Positions 26,332-35,873 of a stretch of DNA of 64,000 nucleotides are shown here, in pieces. This DNA comes from Falsiphaeobacter marinintestinus (GTDB lineage Bacteria; Pseudomonadota; Alphaproteobacteria; Rhodobacterales; Rhodobacteraceae). The stretch is from contig NZ_VOGO01000008.1 of assembly GCF_007923355.1 (NCBI RefSeq), forward strand, positions 124,001-188,000, in the 5' to 3' direction. Below the pieces are notes generated by a model, which searched no databases, was not told the origin of the DNA, and worked only from the letters and a program-made list of their open reading frames with translations. Each line of letters opens with the position of its first letter. The stretch's first letter is position 1. The position numbers and the translations under genes are program-made.

Positions 26332-29133
26332 TCAGTGCGCCTCGGCCCAGTTCGCGCCTTGTCCGGCATCCACGGTCAGTTTCACCGCCAGATGCACGGC
26401 GGGATCAGCGGCGTTTTCCATGACGTCCTTGGCCACAGCGATGGTCTGATCCACCGCCGCCTCGGGCACTTCGAACAGCAGTTCATCATGCACCTGCAAC
26501 AGCATCCGCGCGGGCAGGTCGGCCATCGCCTCCGGCATCCGGATCATCGCCCGCCGGATTACATCTGCCGCTGTGCCTTGAATCGGTGCGTTGATCGCCG
26601 CGCGATAGGCAAATCCGGCTTTCGGCCCCTTGGCGTTGATCTCGGGCGTATGGATCTTGCGCCCGAACAGGGTCTGAACAAACCCGTGTTCCTTCGCAAA
26701 CGCCTTGGTGTCTTCCATGTAATCCTTGATGCCGGGGAAACGTTCGAAATACCGGTCGATAAAGCTTTGCGCCTCACCACGCGGAATCCGCAGGTTGCGG
26801 GCCAGACCAAAGCCGGAAATCCCGTAAATCACTCCGAAATTGATCGCCTTGGCGCGGCGTCGGATCTCGGGCGTCATATCTTCCATCGGCACGTCGAACA
26901 CTTCGGACGCGGTCATCGCGTGAATGTCCTGCCCGTCGGCAAACGCCTGCTTCAGTGCGTCGATCTCGGCGATATGCGCCAGAATGCGCAGTTCGATCTG
27001 GCTATAGTCAAGCGACAGCAACACATTGCCGGGTTCCGCAATAAACGCCTCGCGGATGCGGCGGCCTTCTTCGGTACGCACCGGGATGTTCTGCAGGTTC
27101 GGATCGGTCGACGCCAACCGCCCCGTATTCGCCCCGGTGATCGAATAGGATGTATGCACCCGGCCGGTGTCCGGGTTGATATGGGTCTGCAAGGCGTCCG
27201 TATAGGTCGATTTCAGCTTGCTCAACTGCCGCCAGTCCAGCACGCGGGCCGGCAATTCATGCTCGGTCGCCAGATCCTCAAGAATATCCGCCCCGGTCGA
27301 ATACTTCCCGGTCTTGCCTGTCTTGCCGCCTGGCAGGCTCATCTTGTCGAACAGGATCTCGCCCAGTTGCGCAGGCGAGCCGACGTTGAATGTCTCGCCC
27401 GCGAGTTCGTGAATCTCGGCCTCCAGCCCCGCCATCTTCTGGGCAAAGGCATTCGACATCCGGCTCAGAACCTCGCGGTCGACCTTGATGCCATGCATCT
27501 CCATCTCGGCCAACACCGGCACCAACGGACGTTCCAGCGTCTCGTAAACCGTGGTGACCTGCTTGCGATGCAATTGCGGCTTGAACGCTTTCCACAGACG
27601 CAGGGTGATATCGGCATCCTCGGCGGCATAGGCCGTTGCCTCGTCAATCGGCACCTTATCAAAGGTAATCGCCGATTTGCCTGATCCCAGCAGCGGCTTG
27701 ATCGGGATCGGCGTATGGCTCAGATAGCGCTCTGACAGCGTATCCATCCCATGCCCATGCTCCCCCGCATGCATCGCGCCCGACATCAGCATCGTGTCAT
27801 CAATCGGGGCGACATCCACGCCATAGCGCGCAAAGATCTTGGAGTCGTATTTCATGTTCTGCCCGATCTTGAGGATTGCATCATCCTCAAGCGCCGGTTT
27901 CAGCATCTCCAACGCCTGCTCCAGCGGCATCTGCCCCTCGGCCAAAGCGTCTGAGCCGAACAGATCATCCACCGATCCGTCGCGGTGGATCAGCGGGATG
28001 TAACAGGCTTGCCCCGGTTCCACCGACAGCGAAATCCCGACCAGATCGACGATCATTTCGTTCAGCCCGGTGGTCTCGGTATCCACGGCCACATAGCCGC
28101 GCTCGTAAATCCGGTCGATCCAGACCTGCAAGGCCTCGGCATCGCGCACGCATTCATAGGCGGCGCTGTCAAACGGCACGTCTTCCTGAACCACAGCCTC
28201 GGCCGATGGCGGAGTGTCAGAGATCACCGGCATCTCAACGCCCAGCTGATCGGCAATCCGCTTGGTCAGCGTGCGAAATTCCATTTCGGCCAGGAACGGC
28301 ATCAGCACGTCCGGATCCGGCTCCATCACCTCAAGATCGTCCAGCGTAAAGCCCAGCGGCGTTTCGCAATCCAGCTGCACCAGCCTGCGCGACAATTCGA
28401 TCTGGTCGCGCTTTTCGATCAATGTCTGGCGGCGCTTGGGCTGCTTGATCTCTTCGGCGCGGTCCAGCAGCGTATCCAGATCGCCGTATTCGTTGATCAG
28501 CAGGGCGGCGGTCTTGATCCCGATCCCCGGCGCGCCCGGCACGTTATCCACCGAATCCCCGGCCAAAGCCTGCACATCCACGACCCGCTCAGGCCCGACG
28601 CCGAACTTTTCGATCACCCCGTCGCGGTCAATCCGGCGGTTCTTCATCGCGTCCAGCATTTCGACCCCGCCGCCGACCAACTGCATCAGATCCTTGTCCG
28701 AGCTGATGATCGTGACCCGCCCGCCAGCGTCGCGCGCCTGACAGGCCAGCGTCGCGATGATGTCGTCGGCCTCATAGCCTTCGATCTCTTCGCAGGCGAT
28801 GTTGAACGCCTTGGTCGCCTCGCGCGTCAGCGGCATCTGCGGGCGCAGATCTTCGGGCATCGCCTCGCGGTTGGCTTTGTAAAGATCGTACATTTCGTTG
28901 CGGAATGTGTGCGATCCCTTGTCAAAGATCACCGCCGCATGGGTCGGTGCATCGTCGCCGGTGTTGTTCTCGACATAGCGAAACAGCATGTTGCAGAACC
29001 CCGCAACCGCCCCGATCGGCAACCCGTCCGACTTCCGCGTCAACGGCGGCAGCGCGTGATAAGCGCGAAAAATGAACGCCGATCCATCGATCAGATGCAG
29101 ATGGCAGCCTTTTCCAAATTCACTCTTGCCCAT
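26332..29133 (-). CDS. polA: DNA polymerase I
   Basis: Repair and Okazaki-fragment polymerase, 933 residues when started at ATG 29133, which is the usual alphaproteobacterial length. Upstream in-frame ATGs (29148, 29163, 29190) lack ribosome sites and run into the divergent gene. Order: 5'-3' exonuclease (LIDGSAFIFRAYHALPP, EADDIIATLA, SSDKDLMQLV, GIGIKTAALL); a 3'-5' exonuclease that keeps the DxE pair (VAVDTETTGLNEM), so proofreading is probably active; and the polymerase domain with motif A (LSLDYSQIELR), motif B (RRAKAINFGVIYG) and motif C (LQVHDELLFEVP). Codon use matches its neighbours. Confidence 0.97.
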   Translation of the reverse strand: MGKSEFGKGCHLHLIDGSAFIFRAYHALPPLTRKSDGLPIGAVAGFCNMLFRYVENNTGDDAPTHAAVIFDKGSHTFRNEMYDLYKANREAMPEDLRPQMPLTREATKAFNIACEEIEGYEADDIIATLACQARDAGGRVTIISSDKDLMQLVGGGVEMLDAMKNRRIDRDGVIEKFGVGPERVVDVQALAGDSVDNVPGAPGIGIKTAALLINEYGDLDTLLDRAEEIKQPKRRQTLIEKRDQIELSRRLVQLDCETPLGFTLDDLEVMEPDPDVLMPFLAEMEFRTLTKRIADQLGVEMPVISDTPPSAEAVVQEDVPFDSAAYECVRDAEALQVWIDRIYERGYVAVDTETTGLNEMIVDLVGISLSVEPGQACYIPLIHRDGSVDDLFGSDALAEGQMPLEQALEMLKPALEDDAILKIGQNMKYDSKIFARYGVDVAPIDDTMLMSGAMHAGEHGHGMDTLSERYLSHTPIPIKPLLGSGKSAITFDKVPIDEATAYAAEDADITLRLWKAFKPQLHRKQVTTVYETLERPLVPVLAEMEMHGIKVDREVLSRMSNAFAQKMAGLEAEIHELAGETFNVGSPAQLGEILFDKMSLPGGKTGKTGKYSTGADILEDLATEHELPARVLDWRQLSKLKSTYTDALQTHINPDTGRVHTSYSITGANTGRLASTDPNLQNIPVRTEEGRRIREAFIAEPGNVLLSLDYSQIELRILAHIAEIDALKQAFADGQDIHAMTASEVFDVPMEDMTPEIRRRAKAINFGVIYGISGFGLARNLRIPRGEAQSFIDRYFERFPGIKDYMEDTKAFAKEHGFVQTLFGRKIHTPEINAKGPKAGFAYRAAINAPIQGTAADVIRRAMIRMPEAMADLPARMLLQVHDELLFEVPEAAVDQTIAVAKDVMENAADPAVHLAVKLTVDAGQGANWAEAH

Positions 29134-29161
29134 GTCGCCGCGCCCCATACTATCTGAGTCC

Positions 29162-29650
29162 ATGTTTGGTTCTGATATCTTATCGGGCATCGGCGCGGCG
29201 TCCGCAATTGTCCTTCTCGGTGTAACGGCGCAGGCCGGGCCGAAACTTCCCGACGATTGCGAGATTCGTGACGGATCGCCCTATAGCTGTTCGCCCATGG
29301 TCGGGTGCTTGGGGGTGACAGACTATTTCACCGGCCGCGCGCTGGGGTGGAACAAGGGCTCTCACATCAGTCAAAGCGGCGGCGGTCTGAACTGTATTGG
29401 TGAATGGCGCGGCAGCGGTCGTCTGGGGTTAGGCGAAGCGACTGTCGAATGCGACGGTGACTTGACCGGATTGGCCTATTTTTACTCCCGTGATCCGCAA
29501 ACCGGCACCGGGCGCGGGATGGGGCGGCTCAGTGACGGGCGTACGTTGCGGGTCTGGTACGGGCAAGAGGTCGAACAGTTCCTGCGCAACGAATATGGTG
29601 ACGTGAACTATTTCGAGATGTGCAAAAACGCCGATGCGCCAATCGGATAA
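29162..29650 (+). CDS. Secreted protein of unknown function
   Basis: Protein of 162 residues divergent from polA, 28 bases between the chosen starts. ATG 29162 gives a classical signal peptide (SGIGAASAIVLLGVTAQAGP) with probable cleavage after AQA. The mature part has several cysteines (PDDCEIRDGSPYSCSPMVGCLGV, LNCIGEW, VECDG, EMCKN) that could form disulfides. It is glycine-rich with a GEWRGSGRLGLGEATVECDG stretch. I do not recognise the family. The composition fits a small periplasmic protein. Confidence 0.7.
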   Translation: MFGSDILSGIGAASAIVLLGVTAQAGPKLPDDCEIRDGSPYSCSPMVGCLGVTDYFTGRALGWNKGSHISQSGGGLNCIGEWRGSGRLGLGEATVECDGDLTGLAYFYSRDPQTGTGRGMGRLSDGRTLRVWYGQEVEQFLRNEYGDVNYFEMCKNADAPIG

Positions 29651-29837
29651 GACGGTGACGTCTGCACTCAGTCTTTGGACGCCTTTACGAGCTACAGGGA
29701 TATGACCGGGCAGAGTTTGCCCGCCGTCGATCGCGCCTTTCAGGGCCTGCAGGTTTCTTGACGCGAGACAGGTCCGGTATTGAAAGGCCGATTGAAAACC
29801 GGTTCAGTTGCCGCGACCTTTGGGAAACGCGCAGTTC

Positions 29838-31127
29838 ATGACCCTGACTTCTTCGAAACCCGGCACTCGGCGGGCACATGCACTGTCTGCGCTGCTGCCG
29901 TGGGCCGTGGCCATCGTGTTCCTGCTGACCATGCCTGTCGTGTTTCCGTCCAACAGCGCCATCACCATCATGAACCAGATGGCGATCACCATCGTCTTTG
30001 CGCTGTCATACAACATGCTGCTGGGGCAGGCGGGTATGCTCAGCTTTGGCCACGCAATTTACATGGGGTTTGGCGGCTTCATGTGCATCCATGTGATGAA
30101 TTTTGTTCAGGCCGAAAACCTGCCGGTCCCGCTCCCGGTTCTGCCCCTGTTCGCAGGTCTGTTCTCGCTGGGGATGGCCACGCTGATCGGCTCTTTTTCG
30201 ACCCGAAAATCAGGCGTCGTTTTCGCCATGATCTCGCTTGGTATTGTCGAACTTGTCGCCTCCTGTTCGCTGATCATCTATTCGTTCTTTCGCGGTGGCG
30301 GCGTTGGTGGAGATCGCACGCTGGGCATGCCGTTCTTCGGAATCGAGTTCCTCTATCAGATCGAGGTGTATTATTTGATCTCTGTCTGGTTGGCGCTCTC
30401 GGTCGCGCTGATGTACGGGTTTTCCCGCACCCCCATCGGGCGCATGGCCAACGCTGTCCGGGAAAACCCCGAACGGGCCGAATATCTTGGCTATTCAACC
30501 CATTGGGTGCGCCTCTATTCGTTCTGCGCAGCCGGGTTCTTTGCCGGGGTAGCGGGCGGATTGTTTGCCATCAATTACGAACTCGCCACGGTCGAAAACT
30601 TCAGCCTGCAAACCTCGGGCACCATCCTGATGATCGCGTTCCTCGGTGGGGTTGGCGTCTTCTTCGGGCCGATCCTTGGCGCGGTCCTGTTCACGATGCT
30701 GCAGACCGTTCTCAGCCTCGAAACCGACCTCTGGCAGCTCTATGTCGCGGCGCTGTTCATGGCGACGGTGATGTATTTCCCCGGCGGGCTGGGCGGAGTC
30801 GTGATGATGCATGTTCCGGTGATCCGGTTCGGCACCTTCGGGATGCTGGTCAAACCGTATGCCAAGACGCTGATCCCCGCAGCCTTTGCGATTCTGGGGC
30901 TGTCAGCGCTTGTCGAAATGCTGTTCTACACCCGCCATTCCGCCGTCGGAGCGCATGACATGACGCTGTTTTGGATGACCTTCAACAGCCACAGCCCACT
31001 GCCCTGGCTGATCGCAGCAGGCATAACCGCCGGCGGTCTCTTGCTGGCCCGCCGCAATGCCCCGGAACTGGCATCTGCCTGGCATGACGCGCATCATCAA
31101 ACACCCTGGGTGCGCGTCCAGCGATAG
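29838..31127 (+). CDS. LivM-like branched-chain amino acid ABC transporter permease (orphan)
   Basis: Polytopic permease of 429 residues. ATG 29838 is preferred over an upstream TTG at 29808; GGGAAA lies 10 bases ahead. LivM hallmarks are ALSYNMLLGQAGMLSFGHA near the N-terminus, the EAA-like loop GRMANAVRENPERAEYLGYS, and GVGVFFGPILGAVLFTMLQ near the end. A C-terminal extension of about 80 residues adds two more hydrophobic segments (AFAILGLSALVEMLFY, PWLIAAGITAGGLLLA). No binding protein, LivH or ATPase gene adjoins it, which is unusual because these transporters are normally encoded together. Confidence 0.85.
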   Translation: MTLTSSKPGTRRAHALSALLPWAVAIVFLLTMPVVFPSNSAITIMNQMAITIVFALSYNMLLGQAGMLSFGHAIYMGFGGFMCIHVMNFVQAENLPVPLPVLPLFAGLFSLGMATLIGSFSTRKSGVVFAMISLGIVELVASCSLIIYSFFRGGGVGGDRTLGMPFFGIEFLYQIEVYYLISVWLALSVALMYGFSRTPIGRMANAVRENPERAEYLGYSTHWVRLYSFCAAGFFAGVAGGLFAINYELATVENFSLQTSGTILMIAFLGGVGVFFGPILGAVLFTMLQTVLSLETDLWQLYVAALFMATVMYFPGGLGGVVMMHVPVIRFGTFGMLVKPYAKTLIPAAFAILGLSALVEMLFYTRHSAVGAHDMTLFWMTFNSHSPLPWLIAAGITAGGLLLARRNAPELASAWHDAHHQTPWVRVQR

Positions 31128-31435
31128 CAGCACAGGGTCGGATCGCAATCGCGGTGTTTCCGGCGGGCTCCTATACGAAAGGATAGGTGGGCTATTCTTT
31201 CGCCGCCAAACCTCGACGTATGAACATGTTCACAGATCACGAGTACGGCATGTATACGCAGGGTGAGTGTGAGAATTTGACGTTACCTGTGGTTGTAAGG
31301 GTTTTCGTCTCCCGCGCTGTTAACGAGTGTTTCTGTTAACCATACGTTTGAAAAACGCCGCGTACCTCCGAGTTTGCCAGATTTCCGTTTCCAAGTTAGG
31401 CTGCGATGATCGTGTCCTGGGGAGGAGACCACGTC
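31128..31435. other. Gene-free stretch upstream of the DUF2306 protein
   Basis: About 308 bases without a supported gene. It contains the ribosome site (GGAGGAG at 31421-31427) of the next gene. A small CCTAT/ATAGG hairpin lies near 31171-31190. No promoter or RNA could be assigned with confidence. Confidence 0.45.
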
Positions 31436-32305
31436 ATGCCGCTTGGAGTACTGACCGTCTATGCCGCGCTTGCCGTCTGGGGCGCGCTTATTGTGCAAGG
31501 GTTTCGCACGCGATCCTGGCGCCCGGTTCTTCTCTTCGGCATCGGCCTGATGCTGTTTCTGAACCTTGGTTATGTGATCAACGGCGTGCCTGCCGCGATC
31601 TCGTCTTTTGTCGGCATCTATGATGTCCTGATCAATATCGGCCTTGACCCGGCCACCGACGCCGCCGCGATTTCGACCTGTGCGGGCAACGATTGCACCG
31701 TCTGGACCGATCGCTATGTCACGCACCCGGCCTGGGGCGCGGCGTTCTATGACCGCTTCACGAATGGCCCCCAGTTCCGCTCGACCCTGCTTTATGGCCA
31801 CATCGTCATGAACTCGCTGGTCTTCGTTCTGATGCATGTCCAGTTGTTTCGCCCCGGATTCGGCGCGGCCCGTGGCACCCACAAACTGCTGGGGCGGATC
31901 TCGTTCGTGTTTCTGACCCTCAGCCTGATCTGCTCGGTCTGGCTGGCCTCAGAACATGGCTCTGTTGCCGAATACGGCGGGCGACTGGCCCAGTTCGGGT
32001 TCTATTCGATGGCGGCCTGCGTTTATGCCTGCGCCGTCATGATGGTTGTCACCATCCGCAAAGGCGACACCGCGAAACACCGGGTCTGGGCGTTCCGTTT
32101 CATTGGCTCCATGTGGGGGGCGTTCTGGTTGTTCCGGGTGGTGCTGTTCGTGATCGACCCGTTGCTGCGCAATGTCGAAGCGGCGGCGATTCTGATCGTG
32201 ATCTGGGGGTCAGCCCCCGCCGGAGTTCTGATTGCCGAACTCATCCGGCGACGGATCGACGATCCGACGCGCCGTCAGGCATCAGACACCGTACCTGCTG
32301 AATAA
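31436..32305 (+). CDS. DUF2306 family membrane protein
   Basis: Integral membrane protein of 289 residues. ATG 31436 with GGAGGAG 8 bases ahead is chosen over the in-frame ATG 31406. About seven helices are visible (VLTVYAALAVWGALIV, PVLLFGIGLMLFLNLGYVI, LYGHIVMNSLVFVLMHVQLF, ISFVFLTLSLICSVWLA and others). The middle has LLYGHIVMNSLVFVLMH followed by a THKLLGRI motif, and later AKHRVWAFRFIGSMWGAFWLFRV. The paired His residues in helices resemble DUF2306 proteins, which may bind haem. That is an inference. No operon partner is evident. Confidence 0.7.
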   Translation: MPLGVLTVYAALAVWGALIVQGFRTRSWRPVLLFGIGLMLFLNLGYVINGVPAAISSFVGIYDVLINIGLDPATDAAAISTCAGNDCTVWTDRYVTHPAWGAAFYDRFTNGPQFRSTLLYGHIVMNSLVFVLMHVQLFRPGFGAARGTHKLLGRISFVFLTLSLICSVWLASEHGSVAEYGGRLAQFGFYSMAACVYACAVMMVVTIRKGDTAKHRVWAFRFIGSMWGAFWLFRVVLFVIDPLLRNVEAAAILIVIWGSAPAGVLIAELIRRRIDDPTRRQASDTVPAE

Positions 32306-32348
32306 TCCGACCCGGAAACCCTGAAGGGCAGCCGCCGGATCAAACAGA

Positions 32349-32528
32349 TCAGGCGGCGTCCTGATGATCCTTGTGGACGTATTTGCAATCGCAATACGGG
32401 CACTCGACCCAACCCGTGCTTTCGGGGATCTGAAGCCAGACACGCGGATGGCCCAACGCGCCTTCTCCGCCATCGCAGGCAATACGATAGCTGTCCACGA
32501 CCTTGGTTTCCGGTGCGTCTATGGTCAT
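32349..32528 (-). CDS. zf-CHCC zinc-finger domain protein
   Basis: Protein of 59 residues starting [20 protein letters not shown]. It carries a C-x(n)-H-x(n)-C-x2-C zinc site: Cys in RIACDG, His in LGHPRVW and the pair in [11 protein letters not shown]. This matches the zf-CHCC family, whose mitochondrial relative is complex I subunit NDUFS6. It is a conserved alphaproteobacterial gene of unknown function, possibly linked to complex I assembly. An upstream extension to 32630 has the same frame but no better start. It diverges from dnaE2. Confidence 0.8.
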   Translation of the reverse strand: MTIDAPETKVVDSYRIACDGGEGALGHPRVWLQIPESTGWVECPYCDCKYVHKDHQDAA

Positions 32529-32730
32529 CTCGGGCGGTTCCTCTGGTTTCAGGCGCTTGGGCCGGTCTTCCCTGCGTTTATGTGCCAAGCCTGTGTCATG
32601 AGCAAGAGACGCGATTGCCGCAATCCTCACCTGACGGTGAAAATGTCAAAGCGGCCCGATCAGGGCCGCCACGTCAGCGCACCCGCACACTGGCGGATAT
32701 CGGGCAAATGGGTAAGAAGGACTCGAAAAA

Positions 32731-32750
32731 GAACAAAACGTGAATATAAT
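32731..32750 (+). promoter_or_regulatory. Candidate LexA box and -10 element of dnaE2
   Basis: GAAC-aaaacgt-GAAt (32731-32745) matches the alphaproteobacterial LexA box GAAC-N7-GAAC (the reverse of GTTC-N7-GTTC) with one mismatch. It abuts a perfect TATAAT (32745-32750), 11 bases before the dnaE2 start. No good -35 is visible. LexA control of dnaE2 is established in relatives; the site here is by inspection. Confidence 0.55.
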
Positions 32751-32761
32751 GGCGACTCGTT

Positions 32762-35650
32762 ATGACTGCCGAACTGTCGATCACCTCCAACTTCACCTTC
32801 CTCACCGGGGCGTCCCACCCCGAGGAGTATATCGAGCGTGCCATGATCCTTGGCCTCTCGGGCATCGCCATTGCTGATGACAATTCGGTCGCGGGCATCG
32901 TGCGCGCCCATACCGCAGCCCGCAAAATCGCGCGCGCTGTGGCCAAGCGGCGGGCATGGGACGCCACGCATGACCCGATTGGCCCGCCACGCCCCGCGCA
33001 TATCCCGAAACCGGCCTCTTTCCCGATCCTGAATGCGCCGCGCCTGATTCCGGCAGCGCGGCTGGTGTTCACGGACGCACCGCCCATCACCGTCCTGCCG
33101 CAGAACCGCACTGGCTGGGCCAGCCTGTGCCGGTTGCTGTCCAAAGGGCGGCTTCGGGCAAACAAGGGCAGCTGTGACCTTGTGCTCTCGGATCTCTTTG
33201 ACCATGCCGACGGTCTGCACCTGCTCCTCTGGACGCCCTCGACCGGCCTGCGACGCGGCGCAAACCTGTGGGTGCCTTTCGCGGATCGGTTGGCGCGCCG
33301 CTTTGCCGGGCGGATGCACCTGCTGCTCACGCCCACCTATGACGGCACCGATCCCGACCGCTTTGCCGCGCTCACCGAACAGGCGCAAGCGCTGGGTCTG
33401 CCGACGCTGGCCAGCGCCGCCCCCCGCCTGCATCACGGGCGCAGGCGACGGATGGCGGATGTGCTGTCGGCCATCCGTCTGCGCTGCAAGGTCGAAAAAC
33501 TGGGCCGCAACGCGCTCTCCAATGGCGAACAGCGCCTGCGCTCCGAGCCCGAGATGCGCCGCCTTTTTCGCGGCTTCGAGGACGCCATCGACCGCGCCAC
33601 CGCATTGGCCGACCAGCTCAGCTTTTCGCTGGACGAACTGCGCTATGAATACCCGACCGAGGCCGAGCACGAGACCCCCGCCGAACGCCTTGCCCGCCTT
33701 GCACATGAGGGCCTCAACTGGCGCTATCCCGCAGGTGCGCCGGACAAGGTGCAGACCATGCTGACGCACGAACTCGACCTGATCGGCAAGCTCAAATACG
33801 AACCCTATTTCCTCACCGTCCGCGATATCGTCCATTTCGCCCGCTCCCGCGACATTCTCTGCCAGGGGCGCGGCTCGGCCGCCAATTCCGTGGTCTGCTA
33901 CTGCCTTGGCGTCACCTCTGTCTCGCCCGAGATCGGCACCATGGTATTCGAACGCTTTGTCTCCGAAGCCCGCGACGAGCCCCCCGATATCGACGTCGAT
34001 TTCGAACATGAACGCCGCGAGGAAGTCATCCAGTGGATTTACGACCGCTATGGCCGCCACCGCGCCGGCCTTTGCGCCACCGTCATCCATTATCGCGGCA
34101 AACGCGCCATCCGCGAGGTCGGTCGCGCCATGGGGCTCAGCGAAGACACCATATCAGCGCTGTCCTCCCAACTCTGGGGCTTCTTCTCGGCCAAGGGGCT
34201 CGAAGCTGAACGCATGCGTGAAATCGGCCTCGACCCCGACGACCGCCGCCTGAAACAAACGATGGAGCTGGTCTACGAGATCTCCGGCTTCCCCCGTCAC
34301 CTCTCGCAGCATGTTGGCGGCTTCATCATCACCGAAGGGCGGCTGGACGAACTTGTTCCCATCGAAAACGCCACCATGGAAGACCGCACCGTTATCTGCT
34401 GGGACAAGGACGATATCGACAGCCTTGGCATCCTCAAGGTCGATGTGCTGTCGCTTGGCATGCTCACCTGCATCCGCAAGGCCTTCGACCTGATCACCCA
34501 GCACCACCAGACCACCCACACCCTCGCCACGCTCCCGCCCGAGGATCCGAAAGTCTACGACATGCTCTGCGCCGCCGACAGCATCGGCGTGTTTCAGGTC
34601 GAATCCCGCGCCCAGATGAACTTCCTCCCCCGGATGCGCCCCCGCAACTTCTATGATCTCGTGATCGAGGTCGCCATCATCCGCCCCGGTCCCATTCAGG
34701 GCGACATGGTCCACCCCTATATCCGCCGCCGCAACGGAGAAGAGCCCGTCTCCTTCCCCTCCGACGCCCTCGGGCAGGTCCTTGGCAAAACCCTTGGCGT
34801 GCCGCTGTTTCAGGAACAGGCCATGCAGATCGCCATCGTCGGTGCGGGCTTTACCCCCGAACAGGCCGACCAGCTGCGCCGCTCCCTTGCGACCTTCAAG
34901 AAACACGGCTCTGTCAGCGAATTCCGCGGCCTCTTCCTCAAGGGCATGGCCAAGAACGGCTACGCCCCCGACTTTGCCGAACGCTGCTTTTCCCAGATCG
35001 AAGGCTTCGGCTCCTACGGCTTTCCCGAAAGCCACGCCGCCTCCTTCGCGCTTCTCGTCTATGCCAGCGCCTGGATCAAATGCCACCACCCCGGCATCTT
35101 TGCCTGCGCGCTTCTCAACGCCCAGCCGATGGGCTTTTACGCCCCCGCCCAGATTGTCCGCGATGCCCGCGCCCATGGCGTGCCCGTCCGCCCGGTCTGC
35201 GTCAACGCCTCCTACTGGGATAACGTGATGGAGCCTGACGGGCGCGGCGGCCTTGCCCTGCGCCTTGGCTTTCGCCAGATCAAGGGCATGAAAGAAGACG
35301 ACGCCGCATGGCTCACCGCCGCCCGTGGTAATGGCTATACCGAGGTCGCCGATGTCTGGCGCCGCGCCGGTCTGACCCCGGCCGTGATCGAGAGGTTGTC
35401 CGAGGCCGACGCCTTCGCGTCCTGCGGTGTCACAAGGCGCGAGGCGCTCTGGGCCGCCAAAGCCATCGCCACCGCCCAGCCCCTGCCGCTGTTTGCCCAG
35501 GGGATCGAGGGCGAACTGATACACGAACCCACCGCCCACCTGCCGCAGATGTCACTGGGCGAGCAGGTCGTAGAAGACTACGTCTCCACCCGCCTCAGCC
35601 TCAAGGCGCATCCGGTGGCGCTGCTGAGGCATGTGCTGACGCCGGGGTAG
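32762..35650 (+). CDS. dnaE2: Error-prone DNA polymerase DnaE2/ImuC lacking the C-terminal OB-fold
   Basis: C-family translesion polymerase, 962 residues. Order: PHP domain (LSITSNFTFLTGASHPEEY, GIAIADDNSVAGIVRAH); polymerase core with GRGSAANSVVCYCLG and the catalytic PDIDVDFEHERREEVI; SQHVGGFIITEGRLDELVP; then the helix-hairpin-helix part. The frame stops at 35650 right after VEDYVSTRLSLKAHPVALLRHVL. Family members normally continue for roughly another 90-120 residues of OB-fold. No remnant of that domain was seen downstream, where an AT-richer module begins. No imuA or imuB gene is adjacent. Activity may be altered or lost. Confidence 0.92.
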   Translation: MTAELSITSNFTFLTGASHPEEYIERAMILGLSGIAIADDNSVAGIVRAHTAARKIARAVAKRRAWDATHDPIGPPRPAHIPKPASFPILNAPRLIPAARLVFTDAPPITVLPQNRTGWASLCRLLSKGRLRANKGSCDLVLSDLFDHADGLHLLLWTPSTGLRRGANLWVPFADRLARRFAGRMHLLLTPTYDGTDPDRFAALTEQAQALGLPTLASAAPRLHHGRRRRMADVLSAIRLRCKVEKLGRNALSNGEQRLRSEPEMRRLFRGFEDAIDRATALADQLSFSLDELRYEYPTEAEHETPAERLARLAHEGLNWRYPAGAPDKVQTMLTHELDLIGKLKYEPYFLTVRDIVHFARSRDILCQGRGSAANSVVCYCLGVTSVSPEIGTMVFERFVSEARDEPPDIDVDFEHERREEVIQWIYDRYGRHRAGLCATVIHYRGKRAIREVGRAMGLSEDTISALSSQLWGFFSAKGLEAERMREIGLDPDDRRLKQTMELVYEISGFPRHLSQHVGGFIITEGRLDELVPIENATMEDRTVICWDKDDIDSLGILKVDVLSLGMLTCIRKAFDLITQHHQTTHTLATLPPEDPKVYDMLCAADSIGVFQVESRAQMNFLPRMRPRNFYDLVIEVAIIRPGPIQGDMVHPYIRRRNGEEPVSFPSDALGQVLGKTLGVPLFQEQAMQIAIVGAGFTPEQADQLRRSLATFKKHGSVSEFRGLFLKGMAKNGYAPDFAERCFSQIEGFGSYGFPESHAASFALLVYASAWIKCHHPGIFACALLNAQPMGFYAPAQIVRDARAHGVPVRPVCVNASYWDNVMEPDGRGGLALRLGFRQIKGMKEDDAAWLTAARGNGYTEVADVWRRAGLTPAVIERLSEADAFASCGVTRREALWAAKAIATAQPLPLFAQGIEGELIHEPTAHLPQMSLGEQVVEDYVSTRLSLKAHPVALLRHVLTPG

Positions 35651-35873
35651 GGGACCGGTCTCAAACCGTTCACGCCTTTGGATTGCAGCGGATTTTCGGA
35701 AGTAGTCCCTAGTAACCAGTCGTGACGAGTGTAAAAAAACCGCCTAAGTGCAATTCAAATTAGGCTCGTGCAATTGGTGACGAGATAATCGTCTGAAATG
35801 GATGCGGAATCAGGTTGCATTCGCGGCGGCGCTCCATAATGTTTCCTGATGATCAAAAAAGTTCTATATTAAT

